The notes under the pieces are model-generated. The model was not told the DNA's origin. It saw nothing but the letters and a program-made list of their open reading frames with translations, and made no database searches. From Calendula officinalis (taxonomy: Eukaryota > Streptophyta > Magnoliopsida > Asterales > Asteraceae), in NCBI GenBank assembly GCA_963853835.1, contig OY970825.1, positions 40,458,908-40,522,907 of the forward strand: a DNA stretch of 64,000 nucleotides. The letters run 5' to 3'. Of the stretch, positions 31,351 to 43,800 are shown piece by piece. The number at the start of each line of letters is the position of its first letter. The stretch's first letter is position 1. Made by a program: the position numbers and the translations under genes.

Positions 31351-32415
31351 ATTCCCGTCTTTCCCCGAAATGACTCCTCATCTCCCAATGCAAGCATACC
31401 ACAACCACCTCTCACCCACACCGTACCTATTGCCAATGCCCAACACCAACAATTCTTCTATCAACCTTTCCCGATAGAAAAGAAACCGTGTACTTACAAG
31501 AATTTTCTCGATTGTAAGCCAACCGAGTACCGTAGTAGTACCGACCCGGCGGAAACTCTAACATGGCTCCGGGCCACCGAAAAGGCACTTATTGCTTGTA
31601 ATTGTGAGGACCAATTGAAGGTCCGGTACGCGTCCCGGATGTTGGGGGGACCGACTATGGATTGGTGGGATGGGTTGACCGGAAATTTTAGTAATGAGAT
31701 GATGGATGCGATCACATGGAAATAATTTAGGGATCAAGTGGAGGCTAGGTATTGTAGCCCGTTTGAGTTGGATAAAATTCGGAATGAGTTTATGATGTTG
31801 AAGATGAATGATAGGATGACGGTGGATGAGCTTATTCTCCAATTTAATGGTAAGCTCCGGTTTGTAACTCAATGGGTGCCCGATGAGTCCACCCACATCA
31901 AACACTTTGTTGGGGCGTTGTTGCCCGAGTATCGGAATGTAACGAGGCTTGCGGGAACTCTCTTGCAAGCCTATGATCTTGCCAAATCGGCCGAAAGTGA
32001 TGTTTTGGCACAAAAAGCCGCGAGTCGGGAGAAGGCCCTGTTTCATAAGGGAAAGTATGATCAATCAAACTCGAGCAACCACAAGAAATCCCAAGGGAAT
32101 CATAAGTCGAACAATGATCGTCGAAAACAAATACTTCAAGGTTCCAACCAAAGGAACCCGTGGTGCCTACCGTGTAAGTCCTCTCATGCCGGTCCGTGTA
32201 CGGCACAAACTCGAAGGTGTATTAAATGTGGGCAACACGAGCATGAGTCCTCGGAATGCAAGTTGGAAAATAGTGTTTGTTGGACTTGTCAGAAAGAGGG
32301 CCATCGGGCCATGCATTGTCCGACGAAGAAGGGTTCGGGTTCGGGCGGGGGAGCGGCTTCGTCGGGAGGTCAAAAGAGGAAGAGTCATCCGCCACCTACG
32401 GGTCGGGCCTTCTAG
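31351..32415 (+). pseudogene. Gypsy gag, C-terminal part with two zinc knuckles
   Basis: Continuation of gag after the copia insertion. The gag capsid domain (LTWLRATEKAL, GGPTMDWWDGL, then FRDQVEARYCSP) is interrupted by an in-frame TAA at 31723-31725. Two cysteine-rich knuckles follow (CIKCGQHEHESSEC and CWTCQKEGHRAMHC). A TAG at 32413-32415 is directly followed by ATGATG of the pol frame, in the same frame. Confidence 0.85.
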
Positions 32416-33369
32416 ATGATGGTGGAGGATGCCACCACTACCGACGATGTCATCACCGGTATGTTTCTAATAAACTCCATACCCGCTCGTGTATTATTTG
32501 ATTCGGGTGCAAATTGTTCGTTTTCTTCAAAGAGTTTTTGTGACAAATTAAAATTGCCTACTCCGTTGATCGCGACACCTCTAGAGGTAGAGGTGGCCGA
32601 TGGTGAAATAGTTCCGGTCACGATATCCGAGTCCGGGGCTAGTATAGATATTGATGGCGTGAAATTTTCGATTCTTTTACTTGTTATGCCGATATACGGC
32701 TTTGATGTGGTTTTAGGTATGGATTGGTTAAGTGCTAATAAGGCCAACATAAATTGTCGTCAAAAGTTAATTACTTTTCTTTTACCCGACGGGTCACACG
32801 TAGTGGCCCGGGGAGACCGTGCGACCCCGACCATACCCATGATATCCATGATGAAAGCCCGTAAGTCCTTGACCAAGGGATGTGAATCGTTTTTGGCCTA
32901 TGTGATCGATGTGAAAAAGGAAAAGAAAGTGGTTGGTAATCTCCGGATGGTTTCGGAATACCCGGAGGTGTTTCCCGAAGACTTACCTGGGTTACCTCTC
33001 GTTCGGGAGGTAGAAATCAAAATTGATTTGGTGCCGGGTGCCAAACCCGTGGCTAGAGCACCGTATCGTTTAGCACCTTCCGAGATCCGGGAAATGATGA
33101 CACAAATTCAAGATTTATTGGATAAGGGTTTTATTCGGTCGAGTTCCTCGCCTTGGGGAGCTCCGGTTTTATTTGTGAAAAAGAAGGATGGTGCACTTCG
33201 TATGTGCATTGATTATCGGGAATTGAACAAGAGAACGGTAAAGAATCGGTATCCTTTGCCGCGTATTGACGATTTATTTGATCAACTTCAAGGGTCTTCT
33301 TATTTCTCAAAGATTGATTTGAGATCGGGTTATCACCAAGTTCGGGTTCACGAAAAACGATATTCATAA
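32416..33369 (+). pseudogene. Gypsy protease and first half of reverse transcriptase
   Basis: Protease active site VLFDSGANCSF at the N-terminus, a linker, then the start of RT (RAPYRLAPSE, SSPWGAPVLFVKKKDG, CIDYRELNKRT, FSKIDLRSGYHQ). The frame is lost by one base near 33350-33360, just before the RT segment that resumes at 33407. Confidence 0.88.
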
Positions 33370-35398
33370 AACGGCGTTCCGAACTCGTTACGGTCACTAT
33401 GAGTTCTTGGTTATGCCGTTTGGGTTGACGAATGCTCCCGCAATATTTATGGATTTGATGAACCGAGTTTGTCGGCCTTACCTCGACAAATTCGTTATCG
33501 TGTTCATTGATGATATTTTAATTTATTCCAAGACCGAAAAAGAACACGAGAACCACTTAAGGCAAGTGTTGGAAACGTTGAAGCGGGAACAATTGTATGC
33601 GAAATTCTTGAAGTGCGAATTTTGGCTTCGAGAAGTTCACTTTTTGGGTCACGTTATTTGTTCAAATGGGGTCAAGGTGGACCCGGCAAAGATCGAGGCA
33701 GTTATGAATTGGGTTGCTCGAAAGAACCCAACCGAGATTAAGAGTTTCTTTGGTTTGGCGGGTTATTACCGCCGGTTTATTAAGGATTTTTCGAAGATAG
33801 CGGGTCCTATGACGAAGTTGACCCGTAAGGATGTACCGTTCCGTTGGGGTGATGATCACGAGAAGTCCTTCCAAACTCTAAAGCAACTATTATGTCAAGC
33901 TCCGGTTCTTGCCTTACCCGAAGGCCCGGAGGATTTTATTATTTATTGTGACGCTTCACTTGCGGGTTTGGGTTGCGTGTTGATGCAACGAGATCGGGTT
34001 ATTGCTTATGCTTCGAGGCAATTGAAGAATCACGAGAAGAATTATCCGACTCACGATTTAGAGTTGGCGGCGGTGATTTTTGCACTAAAATTATGGAGAC
34101 ATTATTTGTACGGTACTAAGTGCGTGATTTGTACGGATCATAAAAGTTTGCAATACGTGTTCATGCAAAAGGAGTTGAATATGCGACAACGAAGGTGGTT
34201 AGAGTTGATTAAAGATTACGATTGTGAAATTCGATACCATCCCGGGAAGGCAAATGTGGTGGCCGATGCCTTAAGTAGAAAGGGAGATTCGGGGCGGGTG
34301 CAATATATGCGGGTGGAAATTGTATCGGATTTGGTGTCCCGGTTGAAGATCTCGCAAATGGAAGCCTTAAATGTTGAAAATTTGAAGACCGAGATTTTGA
34401 TAAAGAGGAAGGGTGATTTAGAAGAAGATTCTCGGGGTTTGAAGACGTATCAATCCCGGGTTTGGGTACCATTACTCGGGGGTTTGCGGGAATCGAGTTT
34501 AGCCGAGGCTCACAATTCTCGGTTATCGGTTCACCCGGGTAGCACGAAAATGTATAATGATCTAAAAGCACTTTATTGGTGGCCGACAATGAAGACCGAC
34601 ATTGCCCGTTTCGTGGGCCAATGTCATATTTGCGCTCAAGTAAAGGCCGAACACCAAAAGCCCTATGGAACTTTAACTCAATCGCCGATTCCCGAGTGGA
34701 AGTGGGATCGGATCACTATGGATTTCGTGACCAAGTTGCCGCGTACACAAAGGGGTCACGACATGATTTGGGTTATAGTTGATCGTTTGACGAAGAGTGC
34801 ACATTTCTTGGCTACTAGTGAGACCGCCTCACTTAGTAGATTGGCAAAACTATACATTGATGAAATGGTATCCAGACATGGTATTCCGATTTCTATCGTG
34901 TCCGATAGGGATCCCCGTTTTGCTTCGAATTTTTGGAATAGCTTGCAACGAGAATTGGGGACGCGGGTAAATTTGAGTACCGCGTATCATCCCCAAACCG
35001 ATGGGCAATCGAAAAGAACGATACAAACTCTTGAAGATATGTTGCGGGCTTGTGTGTTGGAGTACGGTGGGTCATGGGATTCCCACCCACCGTTGATCGA
35101 GTTTGCTTATAACAGCTCGTACCACTCGAGTATTAAGATGCCACCGTACGCGATGTTGTATGGGCGTCGGTGTCGAACTCCGACGTGTTGGTTGGAAGCG
35201 GGCGAGAAACAATATGCGGGACCCGATATTGTACAAATAACCGCGGATAAAGTCGTTATTGCTCGAGAGAAGTTGAAAGCCGCCCGTGACCGACAAAAGA
35301 TGTATGCCGATCCTAGACGTAGACCCGCTACATTCTCGGAAAATGAGATGGTTTATTTGAAGGTTTCACCTTGGAAGGGTGTCATTCGTTTTGGTTAA
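33370..35398 (+). pseudogene. Gypsy RT (catalytic half), RNase H and integrase
   Basis: RT continues with MPFGLTNAPA and the catalytic FIDDILIYS, then RNase H (CDASLAGLG, TDHKSLQYV) and integrase with a zinc domain (HPGSTKMY...CHICAQVK) and the core residues in MDFVTKLP, VSDRDPRF and YHPQTDGQSKRT. An in-frame TAA at 35396-35398 ends it inside the integrase C-terminal domain. This 660-codon frame is otherwise clean. Confidence 0.9.
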
Positions 35399-35755
35399 CG
35401 AGGAAAGTTGGCCCCGAGGTTTATTGGGCCGTTTCGAATTAGCAAAGTGGTGAATTCTCAATCGGTAACACTCGAGTTGCCCCCGGAGTTGTCGGCAATT
35501 CATAACACTTTCAACATTTGTTATTTGAGAAAGTGTAACATCGAAGATCCGAGCCAAATTCTCCCGGTACAAGAGTTGCGGGTTGATACAAAGAAAAGGT
35601 TGGTCGAGGAACCGGTGGAATTATTAGACCGAAAGGTGACTAAATTGAGAAAGAAACAAATTCCTATGGTTTTGGTAAAGTGGAAGCACAGTTTGGGTGC
35701 GGATATGACATGGGAGACCGAGGCCGATATGCGAACGTTATCCCTCCTTATTTGA
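35399..35755 (+). pseudogene. Gypsy integrase C-terminus with chromodomain-like tail
   Basis: In frame with the preceding block after the stop. Contains the RFIGPFRIS motif, then HNTFNICYLRKC, and a chromodomain-like end (VLVKWKHSLGADMTWETEADM). Chromodomains target chromoviruses to particular chromatin. The last residues after ADMRTL look shortened. Confidence 0.8.
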
Positions 35756-35789
35756 TCGAGATGGGATTATGGGGACGGAATCTTCTTAA

Positions 35790-35801
35790 GTGGGGGAGAG
35801 T
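35790..35801 (+). other. Gypsy polypurine tract
   Basis: GTGGGGGAGAGT directly before the 3' LTR, the expected plus-strand priming site. Confidence 0.85.
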
Positions 35802-37989
35802 TGTAACATCCCAAAACCCGGCCTAGTAGTTTATTGACCTTAAGGTATCTTATTAAATGATTGTCTGATTAAATGCTTAGTTAATTTAATTAGTCTGCTG
35901 TCATTTGCGGTATTTTAACCAAGGGGTTAAAATACCCGACTTGTGATATATTTGGAATGAAAACGTGATTTTTATATCTTTGTATTTCTTGTTAAATATC
36001 GTTTCCAGAAATGCTTTCGTTTTTAAAATTTGAGTCCGTTTACTATTTTAAATAAATTAATTATGAAAGGGACTCCTCAGACATATACTGAAAAAGTATT
36101 AAGTGACGGAAAAAGGCCATGTGGGGCCCCCCTTTGGCCTTGGCCGGTCGTGGAGAAGGAGACAGGGATAAACCCTCTCTTTTTTCTTTTCCTTCCCTTT
36201 TTTCAAACACACATTATCCACTATTCCATTGAAAGAAACCCTCTCAACTCCATAGCTTCTTGTTCTTGATTTTCAGTGGTTAAATCTCTTGGTGGATCTC
36301 GAAATCCTTGCTAAAGTTTGTGTAGGAGAATCCTAGAAGTAAGTTACACTTCCTCTTTGCCTTGTTCTTGAAGTTCTTGAACCATAGCATGAACTAGGGT
36401 TTGTGATTTCATGTGTTTTGTGGATGAATCTCGATATGGAGGTTGTTTTATGTGTCTATGCAAGCTTTTACACCTTATGTATGGATGATTGTTGGAAGAA
36501 AGCAAGATTTGGTGGAAATCACCTTCAACCTCCATTAATGGTGGAAGTTGAAGGTGAGTTTTGACAAATCTTGGATTTCTTGATGTTTGTATGAATAGAA
36601 TTGTTTATTAGGTTGAGAAATCATGATTGGTAAGTTATGGATGTTAAAAACCTAGTATTGATGATTGTGTGAATTGATCTAGTTGGTGTTTGGGTCAAAA
36701 TAGTTAACTAGAGATTATGCAAGCATGATACATGTTATTGTGATAGTTATGGACTCGTTAGAATTGCTAGATTACGGTGAATTGCTAGTTTAGAAGTCTT
36801 GTGCTAGTTGATGGAATTGTGGAAGTGATTTGGCCATAGTCGGGTTTTTGGCCCGTTTGGGTCAACTAGTTGGGTGGACGTGCTAGATGGTCATAATGGT
36901 CAATTGTGTTGATGTAGGAATTGTGCTAGTTGGAAATGTCATAAAATGTGCATTTTATGAGCCTTGAGTGGTGAATTGTTAAATTGTCGATTTTGACATT
37001 TCGGTAGATCGATCACTAACTCGGTATTTTTGTTACAGGAACCGGGAAGGAGACTCAGTGATACTAGCTCACTGAGTTAAGGAATCAAAGGTTGAAAGGT
37101 GAGTGGATCTAACCTACAACTTGGGTTCCGGTTTATTCCGTTTGGAAATTGCATACTTGTGAAAATGCAGGATTTTGGCAGGTCTGGGGGAGATAGCGAC
37201 GCTATCTCTAGATAGCGACGCTATCTTGGTAGGTTCGGGAAAAAGTCGAAAAACAGAAAACCGAAATAGCTAAGGCCAGGGAAATAGCGACGCGATTTCT
37301 CGAGAGATAGCGTCGCTATCTCCTAGATAGCGACGCGATTTCGGGGATGAGCAGCTTTGGCATTTTTCTTTCTTAGCTTGCTTGTTTGTTATGTATGCCT
37401 AGTGTTAGGGAATACCATACATGACTATGTGCACAATCGGGACGAGGTCAGTGTCGGATGGATAACGGCTGGGCAAAGTGTATCGACTATTAGGGTATCC
37501 GACCTTACCTGTATGCGTTACATGGTTAAGGGGAGGGAGTTGCCCGGGGTGTTGGATATAAAACGCTATCGGTTACCGTGGTTTTGGCCGACCATGGTTT
37601 AAGGCCCGCAAAGCCGCCGATCCTCTCAAATAAGTGATTACCCAACCGGAGATGTTTTATAACTTCCGTGTTTAAGTGATTAGTGTAGTTGGTAGTGTTA
37701 AGAATTCATTCACTTAGCTTTTGTGCTAATCCCTCCCTTATCGACACATTTCAGGTTGGATGGCTTGAACGGGTCGGGCTTGGACGGGAAGTTTGACCAT
37801 GCTTTAATTAGTTGTTTTGATAAATGAGCGGTGTTTCGTAATACCGTCTTTTTAACTAACACTTGGTTTGTAATATTTTATGGGACCCCGGTTTGTAAAC
37901 CTAACGTAATTAGGAACCTAATTGTATGCTTCCGTAACTTTAGATTAATACTTAATTGGACGTTTTTTTTAAAAAAATGCGGTGTTACT
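35802..37989 (+). repeat. Gypsy 3' LTR
   Basis: 2188 bp, nearly identical to the 5' LTR. Its last base is T where the 5' LTR has A (GTGTTACT versus GTGTTACA). The GCAGG duplication follows at 37990-37994. Confidence 0.92.
37190..37343. repeat. GATAGCGACGCTATC palindrome array in the 3' LTR
   Basis: Same palindrome array as at 18608-18762, with no visible change. Confidence 0.85.
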
Positions 37990-38624
37990 GCAGGTGTACG
38001 ATCTCTCTCACTCTTTCTATCTGCCTTTTGAAAATCAAACCTAGAACTGGGTCAGAACTTGAACCGGCACGGCGGCAACGATGGACGGTGGTGGTGGGAG
38101 GCGGAGTCAGAATCTTCACTCAAAATAGATACATATCCGGCGAGTGGTGGCAGTCGAGATGGATGTCGCCGGAGGTGGTCGAGATGGAGGTTGCCGGAGG
38201 TGGTCGGGTTGGAGGTCGCCTGTGTGATGGAGCCTGGTAGGTGTTGTTCTTGAAGATGGAGTTCCTTGTACGTGTTCTTGATGATGAAGACTAGTATAAT
38301 ATAGTTCCATCATGGTAAGTGGTGGTACTGTTGGATATCCTTCATCTTGATTTTTGCAGGTTTAGATTTAGAATTAGGGTTCATCAGATGGGTGAAGAAG
38401 ACGAAGAATTGGGCTGTGAAAAATGTGAAAAAGAGTTAAAATATGGGTAATTTGGGGAAATTGACAAAAATATCGTTAATTAACTGAGTTTTTTGGACGG
38501 AAGGACAAATTTCCAGAATTTGAAAAACTTAAGGGACAAAAAAACCGAAGAAAAAACATTAGGAACAAAAATCCCGAATCGGTCATAGGTCAGGGATAAA
38601 AACTGTAATTTTCCCTAAAAAGAG

Positions 38625-39468
38625 TTAAATTGGTAGATAGTTATTAAAAATTGTTTTTTTTTTTTTATCCTTTAACTATTTGTTAATGATAAAAAGAGTT
38701 ATAATTATTGGGTTTTGATAATAACATCCCTAAATAAGGGTGAATATTCTGTCTATTTTCTCATGTTTTTCTTAATAAGAAGTTTAAATTGCTAATGAAT
38801 AACCCTTAATAGAAGGAAAATAAAGTGAATCATGTATAGATAAATACAGATAATTATAGAATCTAATTTTTTTTTAAATCAAAATTTTCATCTTTATTGA
38901 AGACCCTAAGGGCTGTCATTATCAAAACCCATAATTATATTAGTTTAACATTTAATCATATAAAATGAAATATTTATTTTCTAAATAATATTTATTAATG
39001 ATAAAAAGGTTATAATTATTATATTAATTTCACATCTACTTATACACAACTGCAAATTTACTTTCTAAATAATAATTATTAAAACGTTTATAGAAGTACG
39101 ATTATAATAAAACTAATATTACAATTCATACTTATAAAAAAAAGAGTAGATTTAAAAATATCCGATTAAGTAACTCATGAAGTTTTTTGTAACAGGTTTG
39201 AACATAAATCAAAGCATTTTACAATTAATGTATTGATATTACTTGAGATTAATAAATAAATACGCAAACTTTAAAAAACTATTTAGTTATGGACTTCTAC
39301 GACGATATTAGAAAAAAAATTATTTGATTTACAATCCCGCAACGAAGCGCGGGGTATTATATACCTTGTTTAAAACATACATAATGACAATATTACTGTA
39401 TTATTTTGAAAAATATCAAATTATAGATAATAGAAAGGGAAGTGGTTATTACAACACAAAAACTTATT
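38625..39468. other. AT-rich intergenic
   Basis: Begins with the second copy (38629-38698) of the sequence at 16528-16592. A GC hairpin CCCGCAACGAAGCGCGGGG stands out at 39336-39354. No gene. Confidence 0.5.
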
Positions 39469-39476
39469 TGTACACC

Positions 39477-39889
39477 CAGTGTTTTAAAACTCAGGTCGAC
39501 CATGCCGGTTCAACCGAGACCCAGTGAAGAGAGCAGGTCAAAACTATCTAGGTTTTTGCTCATTAATGACCCGTTGCGACTCGACATGTTTTTTGTGAAA
39601 TCCGGCGACCCGGCCGACCCGATTATATCCACAAATCTCATTTTAACTTCAATTTTGCTAGCTGATTTGTCAAAATTGAAAACCAAATCAGATGATTTAG
39701 AAGATGATATGATGATTTTGGAGACCGAATCACGAGAAATCATCTGATTTGGAAGGTGATTAGGTTATTTTGAAAACTGAATCATGAACAATTATGCGAT
39801 TTGACCCGGGTTAACCCGCCGATTCAACCGACTGAACCGTGGCTTGACCATCATACATGGTTGACTAAAAACCTGGTTTTAAAACATTG
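39477..39889. mobile_element. hAT-like MITE
   Basis: Starts CAGTGTTTTAAAAC and ends GTTTTAAAACATTG, matching the CAGTGTTTTAAAA termini common to plant hAT-derived elements. Flanks TGTACACC (39469-39476) and TATACACC (39890-39897) are an 8-bp duplication with one change. The interior has GGTTCAACCGAG and GATTCAACCGACTGAACC inverted stretches and no transposase. Confidence 0.78.
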
Positions 39890-39897
39890 TATACACC

Positions 39898-40663
39898 ACA
39901 ATCTATAATTTTATATAATTGTATAATTTACCTTAAAATTTGTACAATATATTGAAGAAAATAGCTTTTTGTCGTATATATTAGATGATAACAATAAGAT
40001 TTTGAAAACAAGATCTTGACCCTATGTTGTTGTAGGGCACCATGTGACACTAATTGGCAATTGGCATGAGGGATTCCACACATTTGGCGACGTATCATGT
40101 GTCCGGTGTCCCACCTAAATTGGACAAGATCCTTACCCAGAGATATCCTCCACGTTAGCCCTTCTCAAAGGAAAAAACAAACGCATTTTTTTGTATTTGT
40201 TTTTCTCATATTTGTAGTCAGATAATACTCATACTTGCTACAACTAAAAAATCTTGTAAACAAAATTTACTGGTGATTTTATAAAGAATTTAAGTCAACT
40301 TGAAAACTTATGGCATAGGACAGATGGACCTATATAGAAAACGATACCCGATCTCTTCAAAGGACAGATGGGCCATATACGAATCAAAGAATCAAAAAAC
40401 CGATCATAAATCTGAATATAGCCTCGACAATCTCAACACGTCACAAAGATGATGTTAGTAAGTGTTATAAACGGTTTCCTTATACTTATGTGACGATTAC
40501 AGATGCTAAAATAATATATGTGGAGTCTCGATATATTTAAACTCGAGTGTATAGCTTACAATTAATCCTTCTTTCACATTCTCGTAACAAAGATTTCTAA
40601 AATAATATTTTAATGAATAGAAAAGGTTGAACTTGCAAAATTTGGGTAGGCGTCGTTATGTGA
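39898..40663. other. Intergenic and P450 reductase 3' UTR
   Basis: AT-rich; the part nearest 40663 is probably the 3' UTR of the minus-strand reductase gene. Nothing else recognised. Confidence 0.5.
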
Positions 40664-40829
40664 TCACCACACGTCCCTCAGGTACCGTCCGTCCATCTGT
40701 AGTTTCTTCACAAATGCCTCTGCTTTTGATGCCTCCAAATTATCCTGAAAATAATTTCAAAAATGTTTTTACTAAAATCAATTATATAATATAAATTAAT
40801 ATACATATACATATATAATATATATATAT

Positions 40830-40860
<31 letters not shown>

Positions 40861-43800
40861 GATGTATGTCATGCCTGTTGTTGAAGGATAGTATGCAAGG
40901 TGCGATGAACATCTCTAGCCATACCCTTCGCATCACCACAAACATACATATATCCACCTTCTGAGATTAATTTCCAAATTTCACCGGCCTAAAAAACACA
41001 AATTTATTAAAAAATATACATATAAAAAACATTGCTTTATATATTTATTAAAAAAACTAACTTTTTCCATCATCTTATGTTGCACATATTCCTTCTCTTC
41101 ACCCTCTCTCGAGAATGCAACAATCATCTCTGATACCACTCCTTCATCCACATAATTATTCAGCTCATCTTCGTATATGAAATCCTTCATTTCAAAAACA
41201 AAACATATAAAAAACAAAAAGATTCAAACGGGTCGGGTCAAAATTACCAACCAACAAATCTCACCATTTGGCGATTTCTGCAACCAAAGAACAGCAAAGC
41301 AGGACCAAGTTGAGTACCATCCTCTTTCAAGCCCAATCTTTCCTGTTTAATTAATTGTATTTAACGCTATTAGATTTGCTTAAAAAGGGTAAATTAGACA
41401 TTTTGTCTATATATAAATAAACCTGTAAGAATCCTCTAAAAGGTGCCAAGCCGGTTCCTGGGCCAACCATAATAATGGGAACTGAAGGATCTTGTGGTAA
41501 TTTGAAATTAGATGACCTGATAAAAACAGGTGCTGAGCTACACTGCAGGCTTTTCTCTAAAGGAACTGCATTCTGATAAAAAGAAACTGAAATTGTAATT
41601 TTTGCAAAAATATTTGTAATACTAAAAAGAATAAGTTAAGTACATTTTTTTAAATGATTTTCCTTTTTAACAGTAGTTATAACAATTGTAATATTAAAAT
41701 TTATAATTTTAATATTTTGAAGAGCAAAATAGTATAATTACAAATATTCAGACATTGTTTACTTTAGAAAACAAATAGTTTTATATGATCCAACTTTCAG
41801 ATTTCAGAACCACGTCTTATTATACTAAGTTGTTTTTGGAATTCAGACATAAACCTATTAAAAAACAAACATCACGCTTTTTTGCATTTTTGTAGCAATG
41901 ATTGTTTGAAATGAAAAGGTAAATTTGATAGTCGAGCAATTATTGAATTAAATGGAGTTACTATTAGATAAAGTAAAATAAAGAGAAAAAGGGGATTTGT
42001 TTGTAATGTTTGCACCTTCATCCATGTAGAACAAACACCTTTGTGAATTCTGCCTGTAGGACTTGGGCCATTAACCAATGCACAAGTCACATGAACCCTA
42101 CTAGGAGCAAACCTGCACCAATTGCCACGGGTCAGGTAACAGATTCGACCCATTTTAAACGGGTCAAAACGGGTCAGATCTAGAATTACCTTGGGGAGGA
42201 AGAAATGGAATAATAACGTGGTTGTAAACGAGGAGCTACTGCAGCAAAAAACACACCAAGTGGAGGTTTAGCAGAAGGAAACTCTGCCATAACTTCTAGA
42301 AGGCTTCTTTGCTTTCCAACTATCCATTTTGAGTAATCATCCTGCAAATATTATATAAATAATATGTTAAATATAATTAAATAATTTTACTTAGAGTAAA
42401 GTAAGTAAATCAATCACCTTGCCCTGAGGAGAGGATAAGAACTTGAGCCTTTCAGCTTCACTAGGTTCACTTGCATAAGCAGCCAGAGCAATCAAAGCAG
42501 CCTACATAATAACAATAATAATACTAACAATAATTATAATAATGTAATTTTAATAATAAAATGATTTAAAAAATATTACCTTTCTAGGGGGAGTTAAGAG
42601 ATCTGCATAACATTTCAAGGCATTTTGAAGGGTACAAGGACCAGGGAATACAGGTGGCAAGGAGCCATTAATGGGTGTACCATCTTCATTTTCAGTATGG
42701 ATAGAAAACATTAAATCTAACGGTTGCGCTAATAATACTGCAGCTTCTTCAACTGTTTCATCACTATTTTCAGCATAAACACCCACGTGGTCCCCACTTT
42801 CATATCTGAGAACATCATCAAATTGTCACAATTTTGAATTTTCCCAATATATAATTTTAATTATTAATAAATAAGAAGGTTACGTTATGCCAGTGCCAGA
42901 TATGTCAAACTCCAAATGAATGCAAGATCGATCAGAAGCCGGTTTGTGAAGTTCTTTCTGGACAGCAACATTCACTCTACATATCATATACACAAAAACA
43001 AAATTTTAAAAAGTAATTAAAAACATTATATTTAAGTTATTTAACATAATAAGATCATAAACTACACCTGCATGGATGATGAATATCATAAGATACATTC
43101 CCATGGCCATTAGTACCATTCATGTACTTATCTTCAGTTGATACAATAACAGGATCGTGAACAACTACTCGATATTGATTTATGACAGCTGTATATGGAG
43201 TAGAAACAGTGGTTGTTTCATCTTCTTTGTGCAGTAATTTGTCTAATTCAGGCCACAACAATTCTCGCCTAAAAAAGTAATTAAGTGACATTTAAAATTA
43301 ATGAAAATATAATTATTTAGGTCTAAAAATAAGTTAGTTTGATCATACCAAGCAGTGAAATCGTCCTCAATGCATTGATCATCGTCTCCAAGCCCAATTG
43401 AAACGAGACGTTTTGCACCTTGTTCGGTTAGTTTCTCATCTATCACTAATGCAATCTGTTTAAAACATAAATTCAGATAATTAAAACATTAAAAAATTAA
43501 TAATATATATACACATTTTATATGTATCTACCTTGTTAAAATGTTCATACTGCCTGTTACCCAGACCGAAAATAGCGTATTTAAGATTTTGAAGCCATAC
43601 ACCTCGCTCATTATCCTAAATAAAACAACCCACAATAATTGGTTTTCAGTAATTCATAAATAAAGCAGAAACTAGAGTAAATTGCATCACTCGTCCATAT
43701 GGTTTGTATGAAATTATGAATTTCGTCCCTCGACTTTTTTTGTTACATGAATAGTCCCTAATTCTGAAACTTGTAACATCAACAATCCCTCTGTACTTGA

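Larger units (their letters stand above)
17221..37989 (+). mobile_element. Ty3/gypsy LTR retrotransposon, chromovirus Tekay/Del-like
   Basis: Both LTRs, primer binding site, polypurine tract and a 5-bp duplication GCAGG (17216-17220, 37990-37994) are present. Internal order is gag, protease, reverse transcriptase, RNase H, integrase and a C-terminal chromodomain-like tail, all on the + strand. Protein similarity to the Tekay/Del clade is clear in the PR-RT linker (FPEDLPGLP, RAPYRLAPSE). The element is inactive: a copia element splits gag at 19861, there are in-frame stops at 31723, 32413 and 35396 and a one-base frameshift near 33350-33360. LTRs differ by roughly 1-2 percent, so insertion was recent. 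Confidence 0.93.
16593..38615. mobile_element. Mutator-like element (about 1.25 kb) hosting nested retrotransposons
   Basis: Terminal inverted repeats of about 150 bp start GGGTAAATTACAGTTTTTG at 16593 and end with the inverse at 38615 (AAAACTGTAATTTTCCC). A perfect 9-bp target duplication TAAAAAGAG lies at 16584-16592 and 38616-38624. The element's own DNA is 16593-17215 plus 37995-38615; the rest is the gypsy element inserted in it. The interior has a 20-bp minisatellite and short gene-like stretches but no transposase, so it is nonautonomous. Whether it carries captured gene fragments (Pack-MULE) is open. Confidence 0.85.

Noticed and set aside
31558..32206. Minus-strand frames of 168 and 102 codons in the gypsy gag region
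   Set aside because: Antisense to well-defined gag with zinc knuckles.
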